This document shows, piece after piece, positions 1 to 6,268 of a stretch of DNA of 8,589 nucleotides (within the stretch, counting starts at the first letter, position 1; the number at the start of each line of letters is the position of its first letter). A model generated the notes under the pieces. That model was not told where the DNA came from, made no database searches, and saw only the letters and a list, made by a program, of their open reading frames with translations. The translations under genes were made by a program, and so were the position numbers. Source of the DNA: Oscillospiraceae bacterium (GTDB taxonomy: Bacteria > Bacillota > Clostridia > Oscillospirales > Acutalibacteraceae); assembly GCA_902761265.1 (NCBI GenBank), contig CACWJV010000078.1:1-8589 (forward strand). The letters are read 5' to 3'.

Positions 1-2
1 TA

Positions 3-8
3 TATAAT
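3..8 (+). promoter_or_regulatory. -10 box of the tRNA-Ala promoter
   Basis: A perfect TATAAT lies 13 bases before the first base of the tRNA, so transcription would start around position 15 with a short 5' leader. The -35 element would fall outside the window and cannot be checked. Confidence 0.6.
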
Positions 9-21
9 ATGTCAAGTGCTT

Positions 22-97
22 GGGCCTGTAGCTCAGTTGGGAGAGCGTTCGGTTCGCATCCGAGAGGTCGAGAGTTCGAATCTCTTCAGGTCCACCA
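22..97 (+). tRNA. tRNA-Ala, anticodon CGC
   Basis: This is a complete 76-base cloverleaf. The acceptor stem pairs 22-28 with 87-93 and includes a G-U at the third pair (G24-U91), the classic identity element recognised by alanyl-tRNA synthetase. The D stem pairs 31-34 with 43-46. The anticodon stem pairs 48-52 with 60-64 around the loop TTCGCAT, which places the anticodon CGC at 55-57 and reads the alanine codon GCG. The T stem pairs 70-74 with 82-86 around TTCGAAT. The discriminator is A94 and CCA (95-97) is encoded in the DNA. GCG codons are frequent in the neighbouring genes, which suits a dedicated CGC tRNA. Confidence 0.97.
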
Positions 98-105
98 AAA
101 CAATG

Positions 106-139
106 AAACCCCTTGATTTCAAGGGGTTTCGCGTTTTTT
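106..139 (+). terminator. Intrinsic terminator after tRNA-Ala
   Basis: A 10-base-pair perfect stem (106-115 with 120-129, closing an ATTT loop) ends in TTT, and six more T follow at 134-139 after CGCG. It begins 8 bases after the tRNA and ends one base before the AGGAGG of the next gene, so it separates the tRNA from that gene. Confidence 0.85.
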
Positions 140-140
140 C

Positions 141-146
141 AGGAGG
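141..146 (+). promoter_or_regulatory. Ribosome binding site of the cysteine-peptidase-like gene
   Basis: A perfect AGGAGG sits one base after the terminator T-tract. It is 10 bases from ATG 157 and 4 bases from an in-frame GTG at 151. The ATG is preferred because 4 bases is unusually short, although 10 is slightly long. Confidence 0.7.
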
Positions 147-156
147 TGCAGTGCGG

Positions 157-759
157 ATGAAACGGGAGCTGGAGCATTTTTCCATCGGTGCGTCCTACGG
201 CGGCAATCAGGACTGGTTTCCGACCTTTATGATGCGCGTCGGCGGCTGCGGCGCCGAAACCGCCTGCGACAGCAGCGTCTATTTTGCGCTGCATCGCGGG
301 CTTTCAAAGATCGCGCCTGCAAACTGCGCCTCGCTGACTAAGCAGGACTATATCGACTTTGCCTATGAGATGAAGCCCTATCTGTCTTCGCGCATGTCCG
401 GGATCGACCGGCTGGACATCTATATCGACGGTTACGCGCAGTTTTTGAAAGACCGTGGCGAAACAAGGCTGACGATGGAGCCGCTTTCCGGCCACGCGCC
501 GATTGAAACAGCCAAACAGGCGGTGAAAGAGCAGATCGACGCCGGGGTTCTGATCCCGACGCTCATTTTGCGCCACCGCGACAAGGCGTTCGAAGACTAT
601 GTGTGGCATTGGTTTTTGCTCAACGGCTACGACGAACGTGAGCGTGGCTTTTTCGTCAAAGCTGTGACCTACAGTGAATTCGAATGGCTGGACTTTGAAA
701 AGCTTTGGAACACAGGCTATGACCAGCGCGGCGGGCTGGTGCTGTATCGGCTGAAATAA
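157..759 (+). CDS. Cysteine-peptidase-like protein (C39-like fold suspected), function unknown
   Basis: A 200-residue protein with no signal peptide and no membrane helix, so probably cytoplasmic. I cannot name the family with certainty. The pattern resembles papain/C39-like cysteine peptidases. A Gln (Q18) precedes a Gly-rich segment with a candidate nucleophile, GGCGAETACD (C31; second Cys C37), which starts a helix. A His follows much later in WHWFLLNGY (H151), as in the HxVVVxGY motif of C39-like domains, then a strand, an LDFEKLW segment and a closing strand, GGLVLYRL. The usual third catalytic Asp is not obvious after H151 (the region reads VKAVTYSEFEW), so it may be a divergent or inactive member. 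The open frame continues upstream through the tRNA, but that part cannot be coding. The start is set by AGGAGG at 141-146. There is no room for a normal promoter between the tRNA terminator and the start. It converges on ligA. Confidence 0.85.
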   Translation: MKRELEHFSIGASYGGNQDWFPTFMMRVGGCGAETACDSSVYFALHRGLSKIAPANCASLTKQDYIDFAYEMKPYLSSRMSGIDRLDIYIDGYAQFLKDRGETRLTMEPLSGHAPIETAKQAVKEQIDAGVLIPTLILRHRDKAFEDYVWHWFLLNGYDERERGFFVKAVTYSEFEWLDFEKLWNTGYDQRGGLVLYRLK

Positions 760-793
760 AACCAAGCGGTGCGTCGGCATCGCTTGGTTTTTT
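758..793. terminator. Bidirectional terminator between the convergent genes
   Basis: A long inverted repeat pairs 758-772 with 777-791 (15 pairs including one G-T) around a GTCG loop. The plus strand ends in six T (788-793). On the minus strand the hairpin is followed by TTTTATTT. It overlaps the stop codon of the upstream plus-strand gene and begins about 10 bases past the ligA stop, so it can end both transcripts. Confidence 0.9.
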
Positions 794-803
794 ATGGTAT
801 GCT

Positions 804-2786
804 TTATTCAATCATCTGTGCAAAGTCTGCTTCCGAAATCACGGGAATGCCGAGATCGTTTGCTTTTTGCAGCTTACTGCCCGCATCCTCGCCGGCGAGC
901 ACATAGGTCGTCTTTTTCGAAACGGACGACGCCGTTTTGCCGCCGCGCGCTTCAATGATCGCCGACGCCTCCTTGCGTGTGAACTGCGACAGCGTGCCGG
1001 TGAGCACAAAGGTCTGTCCGGCAAAGCGGTCGTCCACAACCTCCGACTGCGACTGCATATTAAGCCCGCTTTCCCTGAGCCGTTCGATCAGTTCACGCGA
1101 CGCTTCCAGCGAAAAGAAATCGACTACGCTTTTTGCCATGATTGCACCGAAGCCGTCGATGGCGAGAATCTCGTCTTCGTCAGCCGCCATAATCGCGTCC
1201 ATGGAGCCGAAATGTTTTGCCAACAGCGCGCCGGCCTTTTGTCCGATATGCCGGATGCCCAGCGCAAACAGCAGGCGGGACAGGTCGTTTCCCTTTGCCT
1301 TTTCGGCGGCAGCCAGCAGATTTTCCGCGCTCTTTTCGCCCATACGGTCGATCTCGGCGATGTCCTGCTTTTTGAGATGGAACAGATCGTCCGCCGTGTG
1401 GACGAGCCCTTTTTCCACAAAGACCTCCAGCACCGCTTCGCCCATACCCTCGATATCCATCGCGTCGCGTGAGCAAAAGTGGATCAGCGTGCGCAAAAGC
1501 TGGCTCGGGCAGTCGGGGTTGACGCAGCGGATGGCGGCTTCGTCCGCTTCGCGCACCACCGGCTCGCCGCACGACGGGCAGGTTTGCGGCATTTGGTACG
1601 GTTCGGCGTTTTCGCTGTGGCGTACAACGGCTACCACCTCGGGGATGATATCGCCGGCTTTGCGGATGCGCACCGTATCGCCGATGCGGATATCCTTTTC
1701 GGCGATGAAATCCTGATTGTGCAGCGTAGCGCGGCTGACTGTGGAGCCGGCAAGCAGCGTAGGTGCAAACACACCGGTCGGCGTCAATACGCCGGTGCGG
1801 CCGACGTTGATCTCGATATCGAGCAGCGTCGTCTCTTTTTCTTCGGGCGGATACTTGAACGCGATGGCCCATTTCGGAAACTTCGATGTGGAGCCGAGTA
1901 CGTCGCGCTGGGCGAAATCATCGACCTTGATCACCGCGCCGTCGATATCGAACGGCAGTGAGCCGCGCTTTTCGCCGATGCGTGCAATCTCCTGCAGCGC
2001 CTCGTCGATGGTTTTGCACGGCGTATAAAACGGGACGGTGGTAAAACCGAGCGAGCGCAGATAATCGAGCGACTGCTTGTGTCCGCGCAGTGTTTCGCCC
2101 TGCAACTGCTGTACGTTGAATACAAAAATATCGAGCTGTCTTGCGCGTGTGATGCGGCTGTCCTTTTGCCGCAGCGAACCGGCCGCCGCGTTGCGCGGAT
2201 TTTTAAACGGCTTTTCGCCCTCGTTTTCCTGCTTTTCGGTCAGTGCGAGAAAGACTTCCTTCGACATATAGACTTCGCCGCGCACTTCAAGATAGGGCAG
2301 CGGCGTGCTGATGCGCATCGGGATGGAGCGCACCGTTTTGAGGTTGCTCGTGATATCTTCGCCGACCCTTCCGTCGCCGCGGGTGGATCCGCGCACAAAC
2401 ACGCCGTTTTCATATTCCAGGCTGACCGACAAACCGTCGATCTTCGGTTCCACGATATACAGCGGATTTGCGACCGCTTCTTTCACCCGTTTGTCAAACG
2501 CGCGGATATCCTCGTCGGAAAAGCCGTCCTGCAAGCTCTCCATCACGACAGTGTGTTCCACAGGCGTGAATTGATCGCTCGCTTTGCCGCCGACGTGTCT
2601 GGTCGGGGAATCGGGCGACGCGAGCGCGGGATATTGCTCCTCGAGGGCAATCAGTTTGTGCAGCAGACGGTCGTATTCGAAATCCTCGATTTCGGGTTCG
2701 TCGTTTTCATAATAGCGCTTGTTGTGATAATTGATCGTTTCGCAAAGCGCCTGCATCTGCCGGCGGATTGGTTCCAGTTCGTTCAT
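804..2786 (-). CDS. ligA: NAD-dependent DNA ligase LigA
   Basis: A 660-residue protein, close to the family norm of about 670. It seals nicks in duplex DNA during replication and repair, using NAD+ to form an enzyme-adenylate. Visible in order: domain Ia (YYENDEPEIEDFEYDRL, about 26-42), which binds the nicotinamide part of NAD+; the adenylation domain with nucleophile K115 in EPKIDG, then RGDGRVGED (136-144) and AVIKVDD (284-290); KYPPEE (311-316) leading into the OB domain; a four-Cys zinc finger (C403, C406, C421, C426); helix-hairpin-helix repeats (about 440-560); and a C-terminal BRCT domain (about 586-660). K115 matches the position of the E. coli nucleophile. All key motifs are intact. 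The NAD-contacting segment near 80-90 reads MESLQDGFS rather than the commoner MLSLxNAF, but keeps Ser-Leu. The start at 2786 is set by GGAGG 7 bases upstream; an in-frame GTG at 2804 lacks such a site. It appears monocistronic and divergent from hpf. Confidence 0.98.
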   Translation of the reverse strand: MNELEPIRRQMQALCETINYHNKRYYENDEPEIEDFEYDRLLHKLIALEEQYPALASPDSPTRHVGGKASDQFTPVEHTVVMESLQDGFSDEDIRAFDKRVKEAVANPLYIVEPKIDGLSVSLEYENGVFVRGSTRGDGRVGEDITSNLKTVRSIPMRISTPLPYLEVRGEVYMSKEVFLALTEKQENEGEKPFKNPRNAAAGSLRQKDSRITRARQLDIFVFNVQQLQGETLRGHKQSLDYLRSLGFTTVPFYTPCKTIDEALQEIARIGEKRGSLPFDIDGAVIKVDDFAQRDVLGSTSKFPKWAIAFKYPPEEKETTLLDIEINVGRTGVLTPTGVFAPTLLAGSTVSRATLHNQDFIAEKDIRIGDTVRIRKAGDIIPEVVAVVRHSENAEPYQMPQTCPSCGEPVVREADEAAIRCVNPDCPSQLLRTLIHFCSRDAMDIEGMGEAVLEVFVEKGLVHTADDLFHLKKQDIAEIDRMGEKSAENLLAAAEKAKGNDLSRLLFALGIRHIGQKAGALLAKHFGSMDAIMAADEDEILAIDGFGAIMAKSVVDFFSLEASRELIERLRESGLNMQSQSEVVDDRFAGQTFVLTGTLSQFTRKEASAIIEARGGKTASSVSKKTTYVLAGEDAGSKLQKANDLGIPVISEADFAQMIE

Positions 2787-2793
2787 ATCGGTT

Positions 2794-2798
2794 CCTCC
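2794..2798 (-). promoter_or_regulatory. Ribosome binding site deciding the ligA start
   Basis: GGAGG on the minus strand, 7 bases before ATG 2786. It lies downstream of the alternative GTG at 2804 and so excludes that longer start. Confidence 0.85.
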
Positions 2799-2811
2799 GA
2801 TCACAATTCTA

Positions 2812-2845
2812 TTAATATTTTACCACAGATCGCTGCAAAAAGCGA
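2812..2845 (-). promoter_or_regulatory. Possible ligA promoter
   Basis: Two weak overlapping options are visible on the minus strand. One is TTTGCA (2834-2839), 16 bases, TATTAA (2812-2817). The other is TAAAAT (2817-2822) with a poor -35, TCGCTT (2840-2845), at 17 bases. Either would give a short leader. Neither is close to consensus, so this marks the likely region rather than a definite site. Confidence 0.3.
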
Positions 2846-2928
2846 GAGGAGGAGCAAAGTTTTTTTCGGTACATATATTCCGATATTGAAAATAATTTGT
2901 TAAATTGCATAAATATTTCCAAAAACGC

Positions 2929-2957
2929 TTTCTTTTTCTGTTTCAATGTGCTATACT
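2929..2957 (+). promoter_or_regulatory. Likely hpf promoter with extended -10
   Basis: TATACT (2952-2957) is preceded by TGC (2949-2951), forming an extended -10 element that can make up for a weak -35. The hexamer at 17-base spacing is TTTCTT (2929-2934), a poor match. Start would be near 2964, giving a leader of about 49 bases. A second, weaker candidate is TTGAAA (2886-2891) followed by ATAAAT (2909-2914). I see no convincing sigma-B or sigma-H site, although hpf homologues in Bacillus use these factors. Confidence 0.55.
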
Positions 2958-2975
2958 ATGCTCAGAAGGAAACTT

Positions 2976-2987
2976 CCCCAAGAGGGG
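2976..2987 (+). other. Small hairpin in the hpf leader
   Basis: CCCC and GGGG close a 4-base AAGA loop about 9 bases before the AAAGGAG ribosome binding site (2997-3003). The stem is only four pairs and no T-tract follows, so it is not a terminator. A role in mRNA stability or translation is possible but not shown. Confidence 0.3.
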
Positions 2988-3012
2988 TTGACATAGAAAG
3001 GAGTTGTCGGTT

Positions 3013-3540
3013 ATGAAAATTACAGTGATCGGCAGAAAATGCACACCCAGAGATTCGTTCAAAGAACGTGCGGAAAAGCGTCTGCGCAAAGTGGAAAAGT
3101 TTTTCCCGGACGAAGTGGAAGCCAAAGTGACTGCAATCGTTGAAAAAAGCGAGCAGATCGTTGAGGTGACCATCTTCCATGACGGTATGATCTTCCGTTC
3201 CCAGGAGCGGGCGATCAATATGAACGACGCGCTGGATCGTTGCGTGGATTCCCTGGTGCGGCAGATCCGCAAAAACAAGACTCGTGTGGAAAAGAAACTG
3301 CGTTCCGGCGCCTTTGAAGCGTTTGAGGCGATCGACACGCTGGAGAGCGAGGACACCTATGACGTTGTCCGCTCCAAGGAGATCGTGCTGAAACCGCAAA
3401 GTGTGGAGGAAGCGATCCTGCAGATGAATCTTTTGGATCACCAGTTCTATATGTTCCGCAACAGCGCCGATGAAAAGGTCTGTGTGGTCTATGCAAGAAA
3501 GGACGGCGGCTACGGCTTGCTTGTGCCGACGGACGATTGA
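3013..3540 (+). CDS. hpf: Ribosome hibernation promoting factor, long form (HPF/YfiA family)
   Basis: A 175-residue protein matching the long HPF class of Gram-positive bacteria. It binds the 30S subunit in the decoding region and dimerises 70S ribosomes into inactive 100S particles when growth slows. The N-terminal S30AE/RaiA domain (about 1-95) starts MKITVIGRK and carries the basic helix KERAEKRLRKVEKFF and the segment INMNDALDRCVDSLVRQIRKNK, split here as residues 68-78 and 79-89. A short acidic linker (about 100-114) leads to the C-terminal dimerisation domain (116-172: VRSKEIVLKP, then EEAILQMNLLDHQFYMFRN, ending DGGYGLLVP). The start is chosen from AAAGGAG (2997-3003), 9 bases upstream; an in-frame TTG at 3004 abuts that site and is unlikely. 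It has its own promoter and a terminator just after the stop, so it is probably made as a single-gene transcript. Confidence 0.96.
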   Translation: MKITVIGRKCTPRDSFKERAEKRLRKVEKFFPDEVEAKVTAIVEKSEQIVEVTIFHDGMIFRSQERAINMNDALDRCVDSLVRQIRKNKTRVEKKLRSGAFEAFEAIDTLESEDTYDVVRSKEIVLKPQSVEEAILQMNLLDHQFYMFRNSADEKVCVVYARKDGGYGLLVPTDD

Positions 3541-3565
3541 TTTTTTCGTCGACTTATGATACAAT
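3537..3565 (+). promoter_or_regulatory. Promoter of the rRNA methyltransferase gene, overlapping the hpf stop
   Basis: TTGATT (3537-3542), an exact 17-base spacer, and TACAAT (3560-3565) form a good sigma-A-type promoter. Its -35 includes the last bases of hpf and the TGA stop. Transcription would start near 3572, inside the left arm of the hpf terminator hairpin. TATGAT (3555-3560) is an alternative -10, but its -35 position has no match. Confidence 0.55.
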
Positions 3566-3568
3566 ATC

Positions 3569-3600
3569 TGCCGGTGGCTTGCCGCCGGCATTTTTCTTTT
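3569..3600 (+). terminator. Intrinsic terminator of hpf
   Basis: Arms 3569-3577 and 3582-3590 form a GC-rich 9-pair stem with one G-T and a CTTG loop, followed by TTTTTCTTTT (3591-3600). The T-tract runs directly into GAGG (3601-3604), the ribosome binding site of the next gene. Confidence 0.88.
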
Positions 3601-3612
3601 GAGGTTTTGATT

Positions 3613-4728
3613 ATGGAAATACGTTTTGTGGTGCCCTGTCTGCTGGGGCTTGAAAAGCCGATTGCCGACGAGATGAAGGCGCTCGGCGCGGCGGACGTTG
3701 TAAGTGAAAACGGACGCGTGCTGTTTTCGGGCGACTGGAACCTGCTTGCCCGCGCCAACATCTGCGCGCGCTTTGCCGAACGGATTCAGATTCTGGTTGG
3801 CACATTTGAAGCGCGCAGCTTTGAAGAATTGTTTCAGGGTACCAAGGCGCTGGAATGGGAAAACTGGATCGGCAAAACCGACGCCTTTCCCGTCAAGGGC
3901 TATTCGCTCAACTCTACATTGTTTTCCGTCAGCGACTGTCAGTCGATCATCAAAAAGGCGGTTGTGGAACGGCTGAAAATCAAGTATCTGCTGCAATGGT
4001 TTGACGAAACCGGCCCGGTGCACCAGATCCAGTTTTCGATTATGAAAGACCGGGTCAGCCTGCTGCTCGATACATCGGGCTACGGACTGCATAAACGCGG
4101 CTACCGGCTGGAAGCCGGCGGCGCACCGATCAAGGAAACGCTTGCGGCGTCGCTTTGCTGGCTGTCGCGCGTGCGTCCCTATCACACGATGTACGACCCG
4201 ATGTGCGGCTCCGGCACCATTTTGATCGAAGGTGCCCTGCTGGCACATAATATTGCGCCGGGCAAAAACCGCAGCTTTTCCGCGGAGCGCTGGGACCAGA
4301 TGCCGCAGGAAATCTGGCAGTTGGAACGTGACCGCGCCCGGGAGGCGGAAATCAAAGAAAGCGATTTTCACGCCTTTGGCAGCGATCTGGATCCGCACGC
4401 GCTCTCGCTTGCAAAAGCCAACGCCGAACGCGCCGGCGTCGCGCATCTGATCGAGTTTGAACAGCGTGATCTCAAAGATTTTGCACCGCAAAGCGAAAAG
4501 GGGACGCTGATTACCAATCCGCCCTATGGCGAACGGCTGCTGGATGTGAAGGCGGCGGAGGAAATCTACCGGCTGATGGGGCAAAAATTTGAACGCCGCC
4601 ACGGCTGGTCCTATACAGTGATCAGCCCGTCGGATGATTTCGAATACTTCTTTGGCCGCAAAGCGGACAAACGCAGAAAGCTGTATAACGGCATGATCAA
4701 ATGTCAGGCTTATATGTATTTTAAATAA
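3613..4728 (+). CDS. THUMP-domain SAM-dependent RNA methyltransferase (RlmL/YpsC-like)
   Basis: A 371-residue protein of the COG0116 type, equivalent to the N-terminal (RlmL) half of the fused E. coli RlmKL and to B. subtilis YpsC. By homology it should make N2-methylguanosine in 23S rRNA; the exact base is inferred. An N-terminal ferredoxin-like/THUMP region (about 1-160) begins RFVVPCLLGLEKPIADE and is followed by the family segment SGYGLHKRGYR (155-165). The Rossmann-fold methyltransferase domain has motif I DPMCGSGT (195-202), which binds SAM, an acidic turn GSDLD (256-260), and motif IV NPPYGERL (302-309), typical of amino-N methylation of guanine. It ends within the usual length, so no RlmK half is present. 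The start at 3613 follows GAGG (3601-3604) by 8 bases. It has its own promoter over the hpf stop and its own terminator downstream. Confidence 0.93.
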   Translation: MEIRFVVPCLLGLEKPIADEMKALGAADVVSENGRVLFSGDWNLLARANICARFAERIQILVGTFEARSFEELFQGTKALEWENWIGKTDAFPVKGYSLNSTLFSVSDCQSIIKKAVVERLKIKYLLQWFDETGPVHQIQFSIMKDRVSLLLDTSGYGLHKRGYRLEAGGAPIKETLAASLCWLSRVRPYHTMYDPMCGSGTILIEGALLAHNIAPGKNRSFSAERWDQMPQEIWQLERDRAREAEIKESDFHAFGSDLDPHALSLAKANAERAGVAHLIEFEQRDLKDFAPQSEKGTLITNPPYGERLLDVKAAEEIYRLMGQKFERRHGWSYTVISPSDDFEYFFGRKADKRRKLYNGMIKCQAYMYFK

Positions 4729-4734
4729 ACGACG

Positions 4735-4773
4735 ACCTGCTGCAGATGGGTATCCTTTTTGCAGCAGGTTTTT
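4735..4773 (+). terminator. Intrinsic terminator of the methyltransferase gene
   Basis: Arms 4735-4744 and 4760-4769 pair over 10 bases without mismatch (ACCTGCTGCA with its complement), closing a 15-base loop, and end in five T (4769-4773). It starts 6 bases after the stop codon. Confidence 0.85.
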
Positions 4774-4794
4774 GCTATTATTGCCAAATAACAG

Positions 4795-4823
4795 TTGAAT
4801 TTTTCAAAGAAGTCCGTTATAAT
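4795..4823 (+). promoter_or_regulatory. Strong sigma-A promoter of the MFS-reductase-protease unit
   Basis: TTGAAT (4795-4800), an exact 17-base spacer, and a perfect TATAAT (4818-4823). This is the best promoter in the window. Transcription would start near 4830, giving a leader of about 27 bases before ATG 4857. No clear inverted-repeat operator is visible over it. Confidence 0.85.
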
Positions 4824-4856
4824 GAATTTAACTATATTTTTGGGAGGAAAACGCGT

Positions 4857-6242
4857 ATGCACAACAGCAGGATCTCCGGCCGGCTGTGGTTCAATATGAT
4901 ATTGTTCGGTCTGGTCGGTCAGCTCGCATGGAATGTTGAAAACATGTATTTCAACACCTTCCTGTACAACAAAATCTATGCCGGCGTATCCCAAACTGCG
5001 ATTGACGGCGCGATCCCCGTGATGAGCGCGATCAGCCTGATGGTCGGATTGTCGGCGGCAACGGCAGTGATTACGACCTTTCTTATGGGCACACTCAGCG
5101 ACCGGCTCAACCGGCGCAAGCTGTTCATTTCGGTCGGCTACATCCTGTGGGGCGTTGTTACGGCGCTGTTCGGTCTGATCTCGCGCAACAGCATTGCGGC
5201 GCTGCTGCATTTGTCGGACGAAGTGAAGATTCTGACCGCGACGGTCTGGACGGTCATTTTGATGGACTGCCTGATGACGTTTATGGGTTCCACAAGCAAC
5301 GACTCCGTGTTTAACGCGTGGGTCACTGATGTGACCGCGCCGGAAAACCGCCCGAAGGTGGAAACCGTGTTTGCCGCGCTGCCGCTCGTTGCAACAGGCG
5401 TGGTGGTCGGCATCGGCTCGCTGGCGCAGGCCGGTGTGATCGGCTACGATCTGTTTTTCCTCGGCCTCGGCGGCTTCGTGATTCTGTGCGGTGTGCTCGG
5501 TCTGTTTACACTCAAAGAGCCGGAACACCGGATCCGTCATAGCAGCGCGAACTATTGGAGCGATCTGTTCTACGGCTTTCGTCCCTCTGTGATTCGCACG
5601 CACAAGCAGCTCTATCTTTCGCTTGCAACACTCGGCTTTTTCGCCATTGCCGTGCAGGTCTTTTTCCCGTATCTGCTGATCTATTTGCAATATGTGATCC
5701 TGCCGACCGTACCGGCGTTCGATTTGTTTGACGCGTCCTATTATATCTGTGCGGCCGTGTGCGTGGTTGTGCTGGTTGCCGGCATCGTCACGCTGCTGCG
5801 GCTCGGCAACAAAGACAAGAAAAAAGCGCTCATTCCCGGCGCGCTGTGCTTTTTGGCGGGTCTTGTGATTCTGGGCTTTGCCCACGATATCCGGCTGTTG
5901 CTTTTGGGACTTGCGCCGACTGTGATCGGCTATGCGTCGCTGATGATTATGCTCAACGCTGCCGTCCGCGACTTTACGCCCGAAGACAAAGCCGGACAGT
6001 TTCAGGGCATCCGCATGATTTTCTATGTGCTGATTCCGATGGTGGTCGGCCCGATGCTCGGCAACGCCGCGTCCGTGTCCTCGGCCGTGCGCTATACCGA
6101 TGAATTCGGTGTCTCCCAGGTTGCGCCGACGTCCGCCATGTTCTTGTGGTCGGCGGCGGTTGCGGCGCTGGTTTTCCTGCCGCTCATCTTTTTGATGAAA
6201 GCGGGCTTTCGCGTACACAAAGATACCGAAAAAACAGAATAA
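4857..6242 (+). CDS. MFS transporter, 12 membrane helices, substrate unknown
   Basis: A 461-residue membrane protein of the major facilitator superfamily. Twelve hydrophobic segments can be placed, beginning at residues of about 11-31, 53-77 and 89-107, with the last near 430-450. The family's motif A, GTLSDRLNRRK (78-88), lies between helices 2 and 3, on the cytoplasmic side. A longer hydrophilic stretch around EPEHRIRHSS separates helices 6 and 7, as expected between the two six-helix halves. A conserved-looking segment, DFTPEDKAGQFQGIRM, precedes helix 11. The N-terminus (VGQLAWNVENMYFN) recalls sugar/cation-symporter-like MFS proteins, but the substrate cannot be read from the sequence. 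ATG 4857 is set by GGAGG (4843-4847), 9 bases upstream; the longer open frame reaches back into the preceding terminator. It is the first gene of a probable operon, with the reductase gene 26 bases downstream. Confidence 0.93.
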   Translation: MHNSRISGRLWFNMILFGLVGQLAWNVENMYFNTFLYNKIYAGVSQTAIDGAIPVMSAISLMVGLSAATAVITTFLMGTLSDRLNRRKLFISVGYILWGVVTALFGLISRNSIAALLHLSDEVKILTATVWTVILMDCLMTFMGSTSNDSVFNAWVTDVTAPENRPKVETVFAALPLVATGVVVGIGSLAQAGVIGYDLFFLGLGGFVILCGVLGLFTLKEPEHRIRHSSANYWSDLFYGFRPSVIRTHKQLYLSLATLGFFAIAVQVFFPYLLIYLQYVILPTVPAFDLFDASYYICAAVCVVVLVAGIVTLLRLGNKDKKKALIPGALCFLAGLVILGFAHDIRLLLLGLAPTVIGYASLMIMLNAAVRDFTPEDKAGQFQGIRMIFYVLIPMVVGPMLGNAASVSSAVRYTDEFGVSQVAPTSAMFLWSAAVAALVFLPLIFLMKAGFRVHKDTEKTE

Positions 6243-6268
6243 AAAATGATGATAAAGGAGCATTGATT

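Noticed and set aside
16..156. Upstream extension of the first protein gene from an ATG-like start at 16
   Set aside because: This extension would be translated from the tRNA-Ala gene and its terminator. The strong AGGAGG at 141 sets the real start.
2866..2885. Imperfect inverted repeat TCGG-N10-CCGA between ligA and hpf as a possible operator
   Set aside because: Only four paired bases per arm, with no extension, in AT-rich DNA. This is expected by chance.
2988..2993. Perfect TTGACA just before hpf
   Set aside because: A matching -10 would lie at about 3011-3016, on the hpf start codon, so it could not drive a normal hpf transcript.
2962..4602. Very long minus-strand open frame (546 codons) opposite hpf and the methyltransferase gene
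   Set aside because: It spans two well-identified genes and their terminator. Its product is rich in His, Gln, Arg and Asp without any recognisable motif, typical of a frame antisense to GC-rich-third-position genes.
4710..6263. Minus-strand open frame of 517 codons opposite the MFS gene
   Set aside because: It mirrors the MFS codons, has low-complexity charged composition (many H, Q, R, N) and has no ribosome binding site. It is a shadow frame.
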